Assembly: GCA_039990395.1 (NCBI GenBank)
Contig: JBDXFZ010000146.1
Location: 186,001 to 250,000 of the forward strand
Reading direction: 5' to 3'
Length of the DNA: 64,000 bases
Source of the DNA: CALINF01 sp039990395
GTDB taxonomy: Bacteria > Pseudomonadota > Gammaproteobacteria > Pseudomonadales > Halieaceae
Shown here: in pieces, positions 43,168-51,990 of the stretch
Layout of the letters: the number at the start of each line of letters is the position of its first letter
Numbering within the stretch: the stretch's first letter is position 1
Notes under the pieces: generated by a model
What the model was told of the DNA's origin: nothing
Databases searched by the model: none
What the model saw: the letters and a program-made list of their open reading frames with translations, nothing else
Program-made: the position numbers and the translations under genes

Positions 43168-44028
43168 ATGATGATGAGCGAACAGGCAAAGAAAGAATTC
43201 GTGGCGGACATGCTGTGTATTGCCGATACCGATTGGGTGTTGGGGCACTGGTATATCAAGGTGATGTTGAATGGTAGAAGTCTGACTGACTGCAGTGCGT
43301 TCGCGGGTATGGCTCAGGACACATTGGGTCATACGCGTGCGATCTTCCGATATCTGGAGGGTGAGCTTGACCTGCCTGAGCATCAGTTGGAGTTTGGTCG
43401 GGACAGAGAGAAACTGCATGACATGCAGATGTTGTCTCTGCCACCGGAGAACTGGGGTGATTTTCTGGTTTCTACTTTCCTGGCGGAAGTCGCAATTTGG
43501 AGCATGCTGAACACATTTAAAGACAGCTCTAACGGGGAAGTAAAAGGCTTGGTTAAGCACCTCGGGAAGGAACTCTACTTTCATCGGATCGGACTGGAGG
43601 GCTGGCTAAAGGCAGCGGACGAGTCTGATCACGAGGATATGCGTGAAGCGCTTAAGCGCAGAGCGCCTCAGGCGTTGGCATGGTTTGATAACAAAGAACG
43701 CTCTACGTCTGACCTTCTGCTGCAGGAGACTGTTCGCTCCACTTCGGTTTGGGATGCGCGCCTGAGCTTTATTCAGGATTCATTGGGCAAGTTCACGTCG
43801 GCACTGGGAATCAGTGACGAAGATCTCACAGCGATCATGGGCAGTGAACTTGACGGAGATTGGGATTCCAACCGCCGTCGGACAGTAGGCACAACTATTC
43901 CAGACACGCTGTGGGAGTTCATGATTCCAACAGACCCGGATACCGTTGCACTTCGACGTCCACTGGCAGTTAGCATCGATGACAATCTGGACTTGTTTCA
44001 CCGTCCGGAGTACAGCGACGACGACTAG
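43168..44028 (+). CDS. PaaC-like structural subunit of the oxygenase
   Basis: A 286-residue ferritin-like partner of the PaaA-like protein (DTDWVLGHWYIKVM, AQDTLGHTRAIFRYLEG, LGKELYFHRIGLEGWL). PaaC folds like PaaA but is the non-catalytic partner in phenylacetyl-CoA epoxidase. It is longer than E. coli PaaC by a C-terminal extension (about residues 250-286). Three consecutive ATGs offer start options; 43168 is best spaced from TGAGG. Confidence 0.87.
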   Translation: MMMSEQAKKEFVADMLCIADTDWVLGHWYIKVMLNGRSLTDCSAFAGMAQDTLGHTRAIFRYLEGELDLPEHQLEFGRDREKLHDMQMLSLPPENWGDFLVSTFLAEVAIWSMLNTFKDSSNGEVKGLVKHLGKELYFHRIGLEGWLKAADESDHEDMREALKRRAPQALAWFDNKERSTSDLLLQETVRSTSVWDARLSFIQDSLGKFTSALGISDEDLTAIMGSELDGDWDSNRRRTVGTTIPDTLWEFMIPTDPDTVALRRPLAVSIDDNLDLFHRPEYSDDD

Positions 44029-44105
44029 CGCAATAGTCACAGCATTCATTTTACATCCGCATCACTAGAGGTGGTGTTTAGGCATACAGCATTAAGGAAC
44101 AAGCT

Positions 44106-45287
44106 ATGAGTAAACGAGGGTTGGCGATTATTGGCGTTGGGGAAGTACCCACTCGCCGTGATCCTGAGCGTACCCGCTGGGACATTCTTCTGGATGTCTG
44201 CATGGAGGCAATACGAGATGCGGGCGTGGACAAGAATCGAATTGGCGCAGTGATATCAAACAATCCGATGGCTCAGCCGTCTATGCAAAACGATATGGCG
44301 CTAGGCAAGATTCCAGAGGTCATGGGACTTGAAGGCTGTCGAGATATCGCTATCTGCAATGCGGGTGGAGCATCTACCACCAACTGCCTTCGACTGGCGG
44401 AGCAGCATATTGAGAGTGGGCAGGCTGACTTTGTATTGATACCGCACACGACCGTGCAATCAGATATACCACCGCAAGATTTGATCAATTTCTTTGCAAC
44501 TGCGCCTTTGGATAAGCAGTTTGAGTACCCCTATGGCGTAACCTTCAATGGATCAATGGGGCTGATAACACAGCGCTATATGTACGAGACAGGTGCGACT
44601 CAGGAGGAAATGGCGGCCATTACTGTGTCACTGCGTGCCTGGGGTGCACTAGACCCACTGTCTATTTTTCACGGTAAGCCTATAACCCTTGACGACGTCC
44701 TTAACTCACGCGTGATCAGCACGCCCCTGTTGGCAAAGGAGTGCAATCTGCTCGCCGATGGCGGTGGTGCCATGGTAGTAACCTCTCATGAGATAGCGAA
44801 GGAGATGGGCGACAAGGCGGTTTACAAGCTCGGTCATGGCACGCGATTTATGAGCGCAACGCCGTTTATGCGCAAAGATATATTTCATCGTCAGGCTTAT
44901 CGCGAATCCAGCCAGGATGCACTAGCGCAGGCCGGTTTAAGCATTCATGACATGGATCTTCGCCAGATCTACGGCGCATATCCTTATACTCAGGCCAGTG
45001 CGTTGGAAGGATATGGCGTCTGTGAAGAAGGGCAGGGCGCCAAGCTGTGGGCGTCTGGCCGGTGTGGGCCGGGTGGAGACTTGCCCTGCACCACGATGGG
45101 AGATGCTACGGGGCGAGGCCATACCGGTAGTGGAGTGAGTATGGCGTTTTACATCGATACGATACGACAGCTGCGTGGTGAAGCGGGCGAACGGCAGGTC
45201 GACAACTGCGAGCATGCCATTCTCACGACGTCAGGAGGATCGGTGATGAATACGTGTACCACCGTATTTGGGAGGCAGGCACGATGA
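44106..45287 (+). CDS. thiolase-fold protein lacking thiolase cysteines; likely retro-aldolase
   Basis: A 393-residue SCP2/Ltp-type thiolase-fold protein. At the usual nucleophile position (N-x-C-x-S-G) it reads CNAGGAST, so Gly87 replaces the cysteine. The second catalytic motif (C-x-GG) reads TTSGGS. The GH motif remains as GRGHTGSGV. Steroid side-chain retro-aldolases such as Ltp2 have the same losses and work only with a DUF35 partner, and a DUF35 gene follows here with an ATGA overlap. The likely reaction is retro-aldol cleavage of a beta-hydroxyacyl-CoA, not thiolysis. Confidence 0.85.
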   Translation: MSKRGLAIIGVGEVPTRRDPERTRWDILLDVCMEAIRDAGVDKNRIGAVISNNPMAQPSMQNDMALGKIPEVMGLEGCRDIAICNAGGASTTNCLRLAEQHIESGQADFVLIPHTTVQSDIPPQDLINFFATAPLDKQFEYPYGVTFNGSMGLITQRYMYETGATQEEMAAITVSLRAWGALDPLSIFHGKPITLDDVLNSRVISTPLLAKECNLLADGGGAMVVTSHEIAKEMGDKAVYKLGHGTRFMSATPFMRKDIFHRQAYRESSQDALAQAGLSIHDMDLRQIYGAYPYTQASALEGYGVCEEGQGAKLWASGRCGPGGDLPCTTMGDATGRGHTGSGVSMAFYIDTIRQLRGEAGERQVDNCEHAILTTSGGSVMNTCTTVFGRQAR

Positions 45288-45703
45288 GTGAATACAATAA
45301 ACCATTGCCAGAAATTCAGCCGTATAGCAAAGGGTACTGGGACGGTACCAAGCAACACAAACTGTTGATCCAGCATTGCAATAGTTGCGACAGTAACATT
45401 TTCTACCCACGCAGAGATTGCCCAAATTGCTGGAGCCAGGATCTGGGTTGGATAGAAGCCAGTGGTAAGGCCGAGGTGTATACCTACTCGGTAACCTATG
45501 AAGGTGTTGAGGAAGTGTTTGTAGAGGACTTGCCCATCATCCTTGCCTGGATCGACTTACCCGAGGGTATTCGTATGCACACCAACCTCGTGGAATGTGA
45601 GCCCGAAGATGTTCATATTGGCATGGAGGTAGAGGTGGTATTTCGAGATGTGACTGACGACATCACCTTGCCCTATTTCAGGCCGGTAAAAACGGGTGCC
45701 TGA
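45284..45703 (+). CDS. DUF35 zinc-ribbon/OB-fold protein, aldolase partner
   Basis: A 139-residue protein from the ATG at 45284, which overlaps the upstream stop (ATGA). The N-terminal helix (YSKGYWDGTKQHKLLIQHC) is followed by a rubredoxin-like zinc ribbon (CNSCDSNIFYPRRDCPNC) and an OB fold (AEVYTYSVTYEG, GMEVEVVF). In Ltp2-type aldolases the DUF35 domain completes the CoA binding site and is essential. Here it is encoded alone, next to a MaoC gene with which it is fused in ChsH2. Confidence 0.9.
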   Translation: MSEYNKPLPEIQPYSKGYWDGTKQHKLLIQHCNSCDSNIFYPRRDCPNCWSQDLGWIEASGKAEVYTYSVTYEGVEEVFVEDLPIILAWIDLPEGIRMHTNLVECEPEDVHIGMEVEVVFRDVTDDITLPYFRPVKTGA

Positions 45704-46256
45704 GCCAAGTTGGGGCTTGTGGGGCAGTTGGGACGAAACAGAAGCCTTACTGGGTAAGCAGGTGGGTCAATCCTGGGGTCCAGACCCTGTGGAGAAAGGC
45801 TCCATTCGCCGTTGGCTGGAGCCTAAGGAATTTGCCTGCGATATCCACACCGATGTTAACGCCGCTTTGGCGGCCGGCTATGAGGATATCGTTGCCCCGG
45901 TGTCTATGGTGCTTACCTATGGAATAGCGCCTTACTGGCAGCCGGGTGATAAACCGGCGTTAATCGATGACGAACCGACTCAGATACAAATCCCGGTCAT
46001 TTTTGACGTACCTGCGCCTTGCGACAAGAGCTTTGCGACCAGCATAGAGGTAGAGTTTTTTGAACCGTTGTACCCTGGCGACGTGGTGACCTGCACGAGC
46101 AAGCTCGTGGATATCAAACACAAAAAGCTGAAAGTAGGTGAGGGTGCATTCCTACGTCAGGAAGACACGTATACGAAGCAAACCGGTGAAGTCGTTGCAG
46201 TTTCCTACCTGGATATCTTTCGATTTGTAGCGTCCACAGCGGAGATTAGCGAATGA
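45696..46256 (+). CDS. MaoC-type hot-dog protein A (N-terminal/ChsH2-like)
   Basis: A 186-residue hot-dog protein starting at GTG 45696, 8 bases inside the DUF35 gene. The pattern LGKQVGQSWGPDPVEKGSI then AAGYEDIVAPVSMVL matches the MaoC_dehydrat_N type. A clear D-x-x-x-x-H hydratase dyad is not visible. It probably pairs with the active hot-dog protein encoded next (ATGA overlap), as in heteromeric ChsH1-ChsH2 hydratases. Confidence 0.8.
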   Translation: MPEPSWGLWGSWDETEALLGKQVGQSWGPDPVEKGSIRRWLEPKEFACDIHTDVNAALAAGYEDIVAPVSMVLTYGIAPYWQPGDKPALIDDEPTQIQIPVIFDVPAPCDKSFATSIEVEFFEPLYPGDVVTCTSKLVDIKHKKLKVGEGAFLRQEDTYTKQTGEVVAVSYLDIFRFVASTAEISE

Positions 46257-46681
46257 GCGTCACGCTTACACCGAGTATTACTGAGGTAGCGGTAAACGAC
46301 GAATTACCCTCGATTGAAATCCCGATTACATTACAGCGATTGGTTATGGAGGCGGGAGCAAATCGAGACTTTTCTCTCATGCACCATGATGGCGGCGTGG
46401 CCCGAACAACAGGCGCACCAGATGCTTTTGCCAATACCTACTTTCTGATGGGAATGTTTGAGCGCTTGATTCGCCAATGGGCGGGTCCCGATGCGCGAAT
46501 ACGCAAGATCGGCCCGTTGCGCATGCTGCTGTTCAACGCCGTAGGCGACACAATACAGTTCAAGGGTGTGGTTGAGTCGTTCGACAAGAAAACAGGTACG
46601 GTGAGTTTGTCGATGTGGGTTGATAGTGAACGGGGTCAAACTGTTACCGCCAAAGCGCTGGTAGAATTAGGCCCCAAATAG
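46253..46681 (+). CDS. MaoC-type hot-dog protein B (active hydratase half)
   Basis: A 142-residue hot-dog protein with the hydratase active site visible as NRDFSLMHHDGG (Asp and His of the R-specific hydratase motif), then DAFANTYFLMG in the acyl tunnel. With hot-dog protein A it would hydrate an alpha,beta-unsaturated CoA ester to the beta-hydroxyacyl-CoA that the aldolase cleaves. It is the last gene of the tightly packed operon. Confidence 0.83.
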   Translation: MSVTLTPSITEVAVNDELPSIEIPITLQRLVMEAGANRDFSLMHHDGGVARTTGAPDAFANTYFLMGMFERLIRQWAGPDARIRKIGPLRMLLFNAVGDTIQFKGVVESFDKKTGTVSLSMWVDSERGQTVTAKALVELGPK

Positions 46682-46764
46682 AATGATGTAGCGACAGCCC
46701 TTTTCCAATCCTCCTGCAGCGCGCATAATGCTTCCATAATTATAAATGTGCGGACCGTGGTTGC

Positions 46765-47808
46765 ATGACCGAATCGGCTGATAATCCATCGCTAACAAGT
46801 TACATCGGCAGTGCTCTGGGTGTTGCCAAAACTTTAGATTTCTATGGCATTGACGGAACTGCAGCGCTCGCCGACGTGGGAGTCGACGTGAATGCGGTGC
46901 CTGGCTTTGACACCCGTATCTCCATGCAACTGTTACATAAAGCCCTTAACAACTATGTTCCCCATGGCGTTGATCCCTTGTTTGGTCTCAATTTTGCCAG
47001 AAGTATCAATCCAATTAACTATCATGCATTTGGTGTCATGCTAACGGCATCTGTGACCCTCCGCGATTTTGGACAACGCCTGCAACGTTACTACGCATAC
47101 CTTACGACGGGAGAGCGGGTTGAATTCAATGACGCCGGTGAATTGGTCTACAAGCAAGTGGTGCCAGCCGAGTTTGGGGACAGCCCGTTTGAACTGCTGC
47201 TGCACGGCTCAGCATGGGCAGCAACGATGCTCAAGATGATTCGTGCGGTAGTTTCGCCGGAATTTTCGCCCCGTCTGGTGACATTTTCTTTTGCGGCTCC
47301 CGAGGGTTACACCGCCGATTTTGAGCAGTATTTCCGCTGCGAAATTGAATATGATGCCCCCCGGACTTCGCTGCAATTTGTAGCCCAAGACCTTGATCAG
47401 TTGCTTCCAGGCGGTAATGCCCAACTGGCGCGGCATAGCGAGAAATTGGTGTATGACTATTTGCAGACCATTTCAACAGAGGTGGAAATAGTCAATGCGT
47501 CGCGCATGGCCTTTTTTGAACTGTTGCCGCGTGGCGACTTTGCGCTGGAGTCTTTAGCTGGCGCTCTGTCCATGACCAAAGAGGAGCTGGCAAGCGAGTT
47601 AAAGTCTAGTGGTACAAGCTATCAGCAATTACTGGGAGATACCCGCCGCGAGCTGGCAGAAGAGTACATAGTAAGAGCAGATCTGTCGGTGAACGAGATT
47701 GCCTATATGTTGGGCTTTTCCGATTGCAGCAATTTTGCACGCAGCTTTCGGCGTTGGACTGGTCAGTCCCCGAGCGACTTTCGTGAAAGCCTGCGTGGAG
47801 GCACCTGA
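46765..47808 (+). CDS. AraC-family regulator 2 (Arabinose_bd type)
   Basis: A 347-residue regulator with the same architecture as the gene at 38613: ligand domain (LFGLNFARSINPINYHAFGV) and AraC DNA-binding domain (IAYMLGFSDCSNFARSFRRWTGQSPSDFR). It lies 83 bases after the hydratase gene and 6 bases before a TetR gene, so it may be transcribed from the operon it regulates. Confidence 0.92.
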   Translation: MTESADNPSLTSYIGSALGVAKTLDFYGIDGTAALADVGVDVNAVPGFDTRISMQLLHKALNNYVPHGVDPLFGLNFARSINPINYHAFGVMLTASVTLRDFGQRLQRYYAYLTTGERVEFNDAGELVYKQVVPAEFGDSPFELLLHGSAWAATMLKMIRAVVSPEFSPRLVTFSFAAPEGYTADFEQYFRCEIEYDAPRTSLQFVAQDLDQLLPGGNAQLARHSEKLVYDYLQTISTEVEIVNASRMAFFELLPRGDFALESLAGALSMTKEELASELKSSGTSYQQLLGDTRRELAEEYIVRADLSVNEIAYMLGFSDCSNFARSFRRWTGQSPSDFRESLRGGT

Positions 47809-47814
47809 GCGCCA

Positions 47815-48435
47815 ATGGTGTCTACTAGCAGGCGTAGTAACCAGGAGCGACGGGAGCAAAGCACCGAGCTGGTACTGGCTTCCGCTCTCAAACTGTTCGT
47901 CTCCAGAGGCTATCGAGCGACCAGTATCGACGATATTGCCCGTCAGGCAGGGCTAACCAAAGGTGCGGTTTACTTCTATTTCAAGGGCAAGTCTGCGCTG
48001 TTGGTGGAGTTGATTGCACAGTCCTGCACCTTGTATCAGGGGATATTTACTCGTATGCAAACGTCTCGACTCAACGCCTCTGCTCAACTTGAGCTGTTCG
48101 TTGACTGGGCTGCAGAAGTGGGGGCGCTGAACAATGAGTTGCTGCTGTTGCCTATCCTGATGTCTACGGAGAGCGGCATCGGTGATGAAGAGGTTGAGCG
48201 GGCGCTAGAGCAACTTTATGATCGGTTCCATACAGAAATGGAACGGGTTGTTTGTCAGGGGCGCGACGAAGGAGAATTTATTCAGGACGTGTTCCCAACA
48301 GAGCAGGCCGCCGTTCTGGTGGCGTTTACCGATGGTATGTTGCTTGAGTGGTTTCGGCGGAGCGATCGACTCAGTGGTAGAAACCTGATCCAGAGTGCCA
48401 AGACGTTACTAATTGGCGGTTTGCGTGGTCGTTAA
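47815..48435 (+). CDS. TetR-family regulator of the catabolic island
   Basis: A 206-residue regulator. The helix-turn-helix is SIDDIARQAGLTKGAVYFYF (about residues 38-57), preceded by LVLASALKLFVSRGYRAT. The C-terminal helical domain would bind a ligand, perhaps the CoA ester. It follows AraC regulator 2 by 6 bases. A GGAGG lies 13 bases upstream, rather far, so translation may depend on the upstream gene. The palindrome at 41328 is its candidate operator. Confidence 0.92.
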   Translation: MVSTSRRSNQERREQSTELVLASALKLFVSRGYRATSIDDIARQAGLTKGAVYFYFKGKSALLVELIAQSCTLYQGIFTRMQTSRLNASAQLELFVDWAAEVGALNNELLLLPILMSTESGIGDEEVERALEQLYDRFHTEMERVVCQGRDEGEFIQDVFPTEQAAVLVAFTDGMLLEWFRRSDRLSGRNLIQSAKTLLIGGLRGR

Positions 48436-48507
48436 TCCCGCTTTGTGGGATCTCAGCCTAGTGCCACTCTGTGTTGGGCCGAGCATTAGTGAGCTTGTAT
48501 AGTCAGT

Positions 48508-49536
48508 TTAGTTTTCAGTAGTTGGGAGAAACTCACCCGGAGCGCAGCCAGCCCAGCGTTTGAAGGCTCGACTGAAACTACTGGAATCATTGAATCCTAG
48601 CATGTAGGTTATCTCTCCAAGGGTGTAGCGGCGACCTTCCAAGTAGGAAACAGCCAGAGTATAGCGGGTAGCATCTACCATTTCCCGCCACGTTGTATCG
48701 GCTCCCCTTAGTCTGTTCTGCAGTGTTCTAGAGCTCATGCTCAGCTCGTTCGCTGCGTGCTCCTTTGTGTAGTCTCCATTGGGTAAATTTTTTACCAGCA
48801 GGCGACTCACTTGTGAAACGATATCAGCTTTATCCAGTCTGGCTAGGTAGTTCCGGATAACCTCTTCGGATAACTGCGCTAACTCTGTGCTGGCTGTTGG
48901 AAGCTGCTTCTCAATTTCTTTGGTATCAAAGAAGAGTGCGAATTCCTCACAACCAAACGATAGAGGGCAGCGATAGAAATCACTGTAGGCCTTGCGCCTC
49001 TGTTGAGAGTCGAGCCCGGGAATGTCCACTCGCAAAGGGTTAAATTTTTCGCAGTCCAGGTGACGCATGAAGCGTAGTACGAATGCCCAGAACATATCGA
49101 CGGCCTCTGTGCGTAATGGCACTGTCCTGTATGCACTAAACTTGGTTTCCCCGTCCGCTCTGTCAACGTAGAAGGACACTGTATTGCCAAGAAATGGCCC
49201 AAAGCGCTCTATGCGAACACAAAAATCCATCAGGGAGCTACTGGCTAGCAATGCCGTACCCAGCGCATGAATGTGTGAGGGCAGCATGTAGCGCGAGGCA
49301 TAGAGTCCGAACTGGGCATCTCCGGTTTCCTCGGCTGCCAACCGAAACACTTCGCCCATGCGGGTATAGGCTACTCTAGCTGTTGGGTCGTTGGCCAAGT
49401 TGCCCGGAACGCCGGCTCGCGACAGCAGCGACTCGCTGTCGATACCTCGACTGTCCAGTGCCTTTACTATCGGCAGCAGATAGCTGGCTATCGTGTCAGG
49501 TGTGGTTGCAGCTCTTGATGCCTGTTTAGTCATCAA
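48508..49536 (-). CDS. AraC-family regulator 3 (Arabinose_bd type)
   Basis: A 342-residue regulator with the same two-domain plan (FGLYASRYMLPSHIHALG; then ITYMLGFNDSSSFSRAFKRWAG). It is divergent from the nitronate-monooxygenase-family gene, with a 75-base shared region, and is its probable activator. Confidence 0.92.
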   Translation of the reverse strand: MMTKQASRAATTPDTIASYLLPIVKALDSRGIDSESLLSRAGVPGNLANDPTARVAYTRMGEVFRLAAEETGDAQFGLYASRYMLPSHIHALGTALLASSSLMDFCVRIERFGPFLGNTVSFYVDRADGETKFSAYRTVPLRTEAVDMFWAFVLRFMRHLDCEKFNPLRVDIPGLDSQQRRKAYSDFYRCPLSFGCEEFALFFDTKEIEKQLPTASTELAQLSEEVIRNYLARLDKADIVSQVSRLLVKNLPNGDYTKEHAANELSMSSRTLQNRLRGADTTWREMVDATRYTLAVSYLEGRRYTLGEITYMLGFNDSSSFSRAFKRWAGCAPGEFLPTTEN

Positions 49537-49611
49537 CTGTTCTCATTGAACCCTGAAGTTCTTGCTGGCTCAGTTTACCCTGCCAGCTGTTAATGCCAAC
49601 AGGAAAACCCT

Positions 49612-50739
49612 ATGTATACCAAGATATGCAATCAACTGGGTATCGAGCTGCCCGTTTTTGCTTTTACCCATTGCCGGGATGTTGTGGTGGAAGTGAGCAA
49701 GGCCGGTGGTCTTGGTGTGCTAGGCGCCGGCTTCACGGATGCTGAGCAACTGCGTGAAGAGCTCAACTGGATCGATGAGCATATAGGAGATAAGCCCTAT
49801 GGTGTGGACGTGGTGATTCCACAAAATTATGTAGGCAAAGGTGAGGCAGAGCTGACGGCCGATGAGCTGGAGGCTAGGTTGTGGGACCTGGTGCCACAGG
49901 GCCACCTTGATTTTGCTGACAAGCTGCTGGATGAACATGGCGTTCCAGCTTGGCCGGAGGAGGGGCGACCCAAAATTCTCGGCTGGACGCTGCAAACAGT
50001 AATGCCTTGTATCGAAGAGGCGCTAACTCGTCCCAACTGCAAGCTCATTGCAAACGCGCTGGGCACACCACCAGATCACGTTATCAAAATGGTAAAGGAC
50101 AGCGGTCGCTTGATTGGAGCACTTTGTGGCAAGAGAAAGCAGGCTATCGCGCATAAAAATGCCGGACTGGATTTTGTGGTGGCACAAGGCACCGAGGGTG
50201 GTGGCCATACGGGAGAGATCGGTAGCATGGTGTTGTGGCCTGATATCATTGATGCTGTTTCACCGCTACCCGTTCTGGCAGCGGGTGGCATTGGAAATGG
50301 TCGTCAAATGCTGGCTGCTATGTCAATGGGAGCAGCCGGCGTATGGACGGGATCTCTTTGGTTGACCGTTGAGGAAGCGCATGCGCAGCCCGCGCAAAAG
50401 CAGAGTCTGCTGGATGCTGGTGTTGATGACACGGTACGCACGAAAGCGTGGACAGGTAAGGGAGCCCGGGTTCTCCGCAACAACTGGACGAACGCGTGGG
50501 ATGATTCAGATGGTCCCGATCCGCTGGAGATGCCTCTGCATGGGCTGGTCACCGCTGATGCGATGCGAAGGACTGAGCAGTACGCTGCGGCGGGTGAGAC
50601 TCAAAAAGTCGCAATGAATATCTGTGGGCAAGTTATTGGTCAGATCAATGAAGTGGAATCTTGTAAAGGTGTTGTGTATAGATTGATCAACGAGTACCTG
50701 GAAGCGCTTGATCACGTCAACGGGCTCATGCCTGATTGA
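49612..50739 (+). CDS. nitronate monooxygenase-family flavoprotein
   Basis: A 375-residue FMN TIM-barrel protein. FMN-site segments are VSKAGGLGVLGAG, GTEGGGHTGEIGS (with the class I catalytic histidine), LAAGGIGNGRQM and GAAGVWTGSLWL. Annotated family members include true nitronate oxidases but also IpdC of steroid ring degradation, which oxidises a CoA ester. The surroundings favour the second kind of role here. It has an AGGA ribosome site. Confidence 0.88.
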   Translation: MYTKICNQLGIELPVFAFTHCRDVVVEVSKAGGLGVLGAGFTDAEQLREELNWIDEHIGDKPYGVDVVIPQNYVGKGEAELTADELEARLWDLVPQGHLDFADKLLDEHGVPAWPEEGRPKILGWTLQTVMPCIEEALTRPNCKLIANALGTPPDHVIKMVKDSGRLIGALCGKRKQAIAHKNAGLDFVVAQGTEGGGHTGEIGSMVLWPDIIDAVSPLPVLAAGGIGNGRQMLAAMSMGAAGVWTGSLWLTVEEAHAQPAQKQSLLDAGVDDTVRTKAWTGKGARVLRNNWTNAWDDSDGPDPLEMPLHGLVTADAMRRTEQYAAAGETQKVAMNICGQVIGQINEVESCKGVVYRLINEYLEALDHVNGLMPD

Positions 50740-50744
50740 TCAAT

Positions 50745-51737
50745 TCAAGTATCAGGTGCTGCTCGATAGTCCTTCGGTGATTTGCCGGTCCAGCGCTTGA
50801 ATACGCGGCTGAAACTTGTGGCATCAGGGTAGCCCACCGCAATACCTACATCTGCAATGCTCAAGTCTGAATGTCTTAGTTTTCTACAGGCGTCAGCGTT
50901 GCGCCACTCATTGATGAGCTTGGCCAGGGTTGTTTTCAGGGGTTTCAGACCGTGATTGATATCCCTGAGTGTGCAATCTACCTGCCTGGCTGCCGTTTCA
51001 CTGTTGAGGCTTTGGTCGCTGATATGCTCTTGCAGCGCTATTGCGAGAAACTCCTTCAGGCGCTCTGCACTTTCGTAGTCAGCGCTAGCGGTTGTCTCTT
51101 TAGCACGACCCTTTATGTGCGGTAGCAGCCATAGTGCGGGAAAACGGATAGTGCACTCCTTGGGTTGTTGAGTTTGTATCAACCGGCAGCCTGAGTTCGC
51201 CGGTACCAAGCTCAGGTCAGCCATCTCTATTGAGACTTGATTGGGCTGCCATGCGCCTTTAACAAAGCGCTTGATTAGAGAGGCTAAAGCGGCCACAGAA
51301 AAGGCGTCGCTATGAGGGGAAGACGCCAGTCTATAGCGCCTGAAACCAGAGAATCTCGCCCATGTGCCTTGAATTTGTAGTTCAAACCGGGAGGCCGATG
51401 CTAGATCTTCCGTCAAAACGGCAAGGCTGGTGAATATGTCGGCCAGGGAGTGTCCTCGGGACAGGAGAGCCGCGTACATAGGGTACTTGCTGTGGTCGAG
51501 CTCCCAGCCGGTTTGCCAGCAGAGATTCGGGTCTCCAGAAGCATCAGTGATATCAGCAAGGAGCCGGTGCACCTGTTTTGCCGTCAGCATGCCGGTATCA
51601 TTGCGAATGATTTCTTTCGATAGACCATGTCTTGTGAGTAGCTCAGATACGTTCATATGTTTTCTCTCCATTGATCGAAGAAATGGAGACAGCAAAGCGG
51701 GCCGCATCAGCTGGATAGAGTCAGTAGTTGGTTTCAT
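50745..51737 (-). CDS. AraC-family regulator 4 (Arabinose_bd type)
   Basis: A 330-residue regulator, the most divergent of the four in its DNA-binding part (DVGIAVGYPDATSFSRVFKRWTGKSPKDYR). It is convergent with the flavoprotein gene (5 bases apart) and divergent from the second secreted amidohydrolase, with a 253-base control region between. Confidence 0.9.
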   Translation of the reverse strand: MKPTTDSIQLMRPALLSPFLRSMERKHMNVSELLTRHGLSKEIIRNDTGMLTAKQVHRLLADITDASGDPNLCWQTGWELDHSKYPMYAALLSRGHSLADIFTSLAVLTEDLASASRFELQIQGTWARFSGFRRYRLASSPHSDAFSVAALASLIKRFVKGAWQPNQVSIEMADLSLVPANSGCRLIQTQQPKECTIRFPALWLLPHIKGRAKETTASADYESAERLKEFLAIALQEHISDQSLNSETAARQVDCTLRDINHGLKPLKTTLAKLINEWRNADACRKLRHSDLSIADVGIAVGYPDATSFSRVFKRWTGKSPKDYRAAPDT

Positions 51738-51990
51738 ATATGCTTTCCCATTTTCTATGGCGAGAGCTAAATGCAGTCAGATAATGCAAACTAAATACCC
51801 TGAAGGCAAGCTATTGCTTTACTATCATGGAGGGTGCTGAACGCTACGTGTACTCCAAATGCGCGCGGTATTCAGGGCCGAAGAGCCCGGACGTCAAACG
51901 GTACCAAAGTAGGCTCGAGTAGTCGTTTGCTGAACTTTGCTGATAAGTCATCAGCCCAAATTTTACATCCAGTTGTTGTGGAGATTCAAA

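Noticed and set aside
44067..44085. Imperfect repeat ATCAC-TAGAG-GTGGT upstream of the thiolase-fold gene
   Set aside because: The arms are short and mismatched, and the gap is probably just an intra-operon spacer.
48436..48507. Small hairpin ATCCC-N7-GGGAT between convergent TetR and AraC genes
   Set aside because: The stem is only 5 bp and no T-run follows on either strand.
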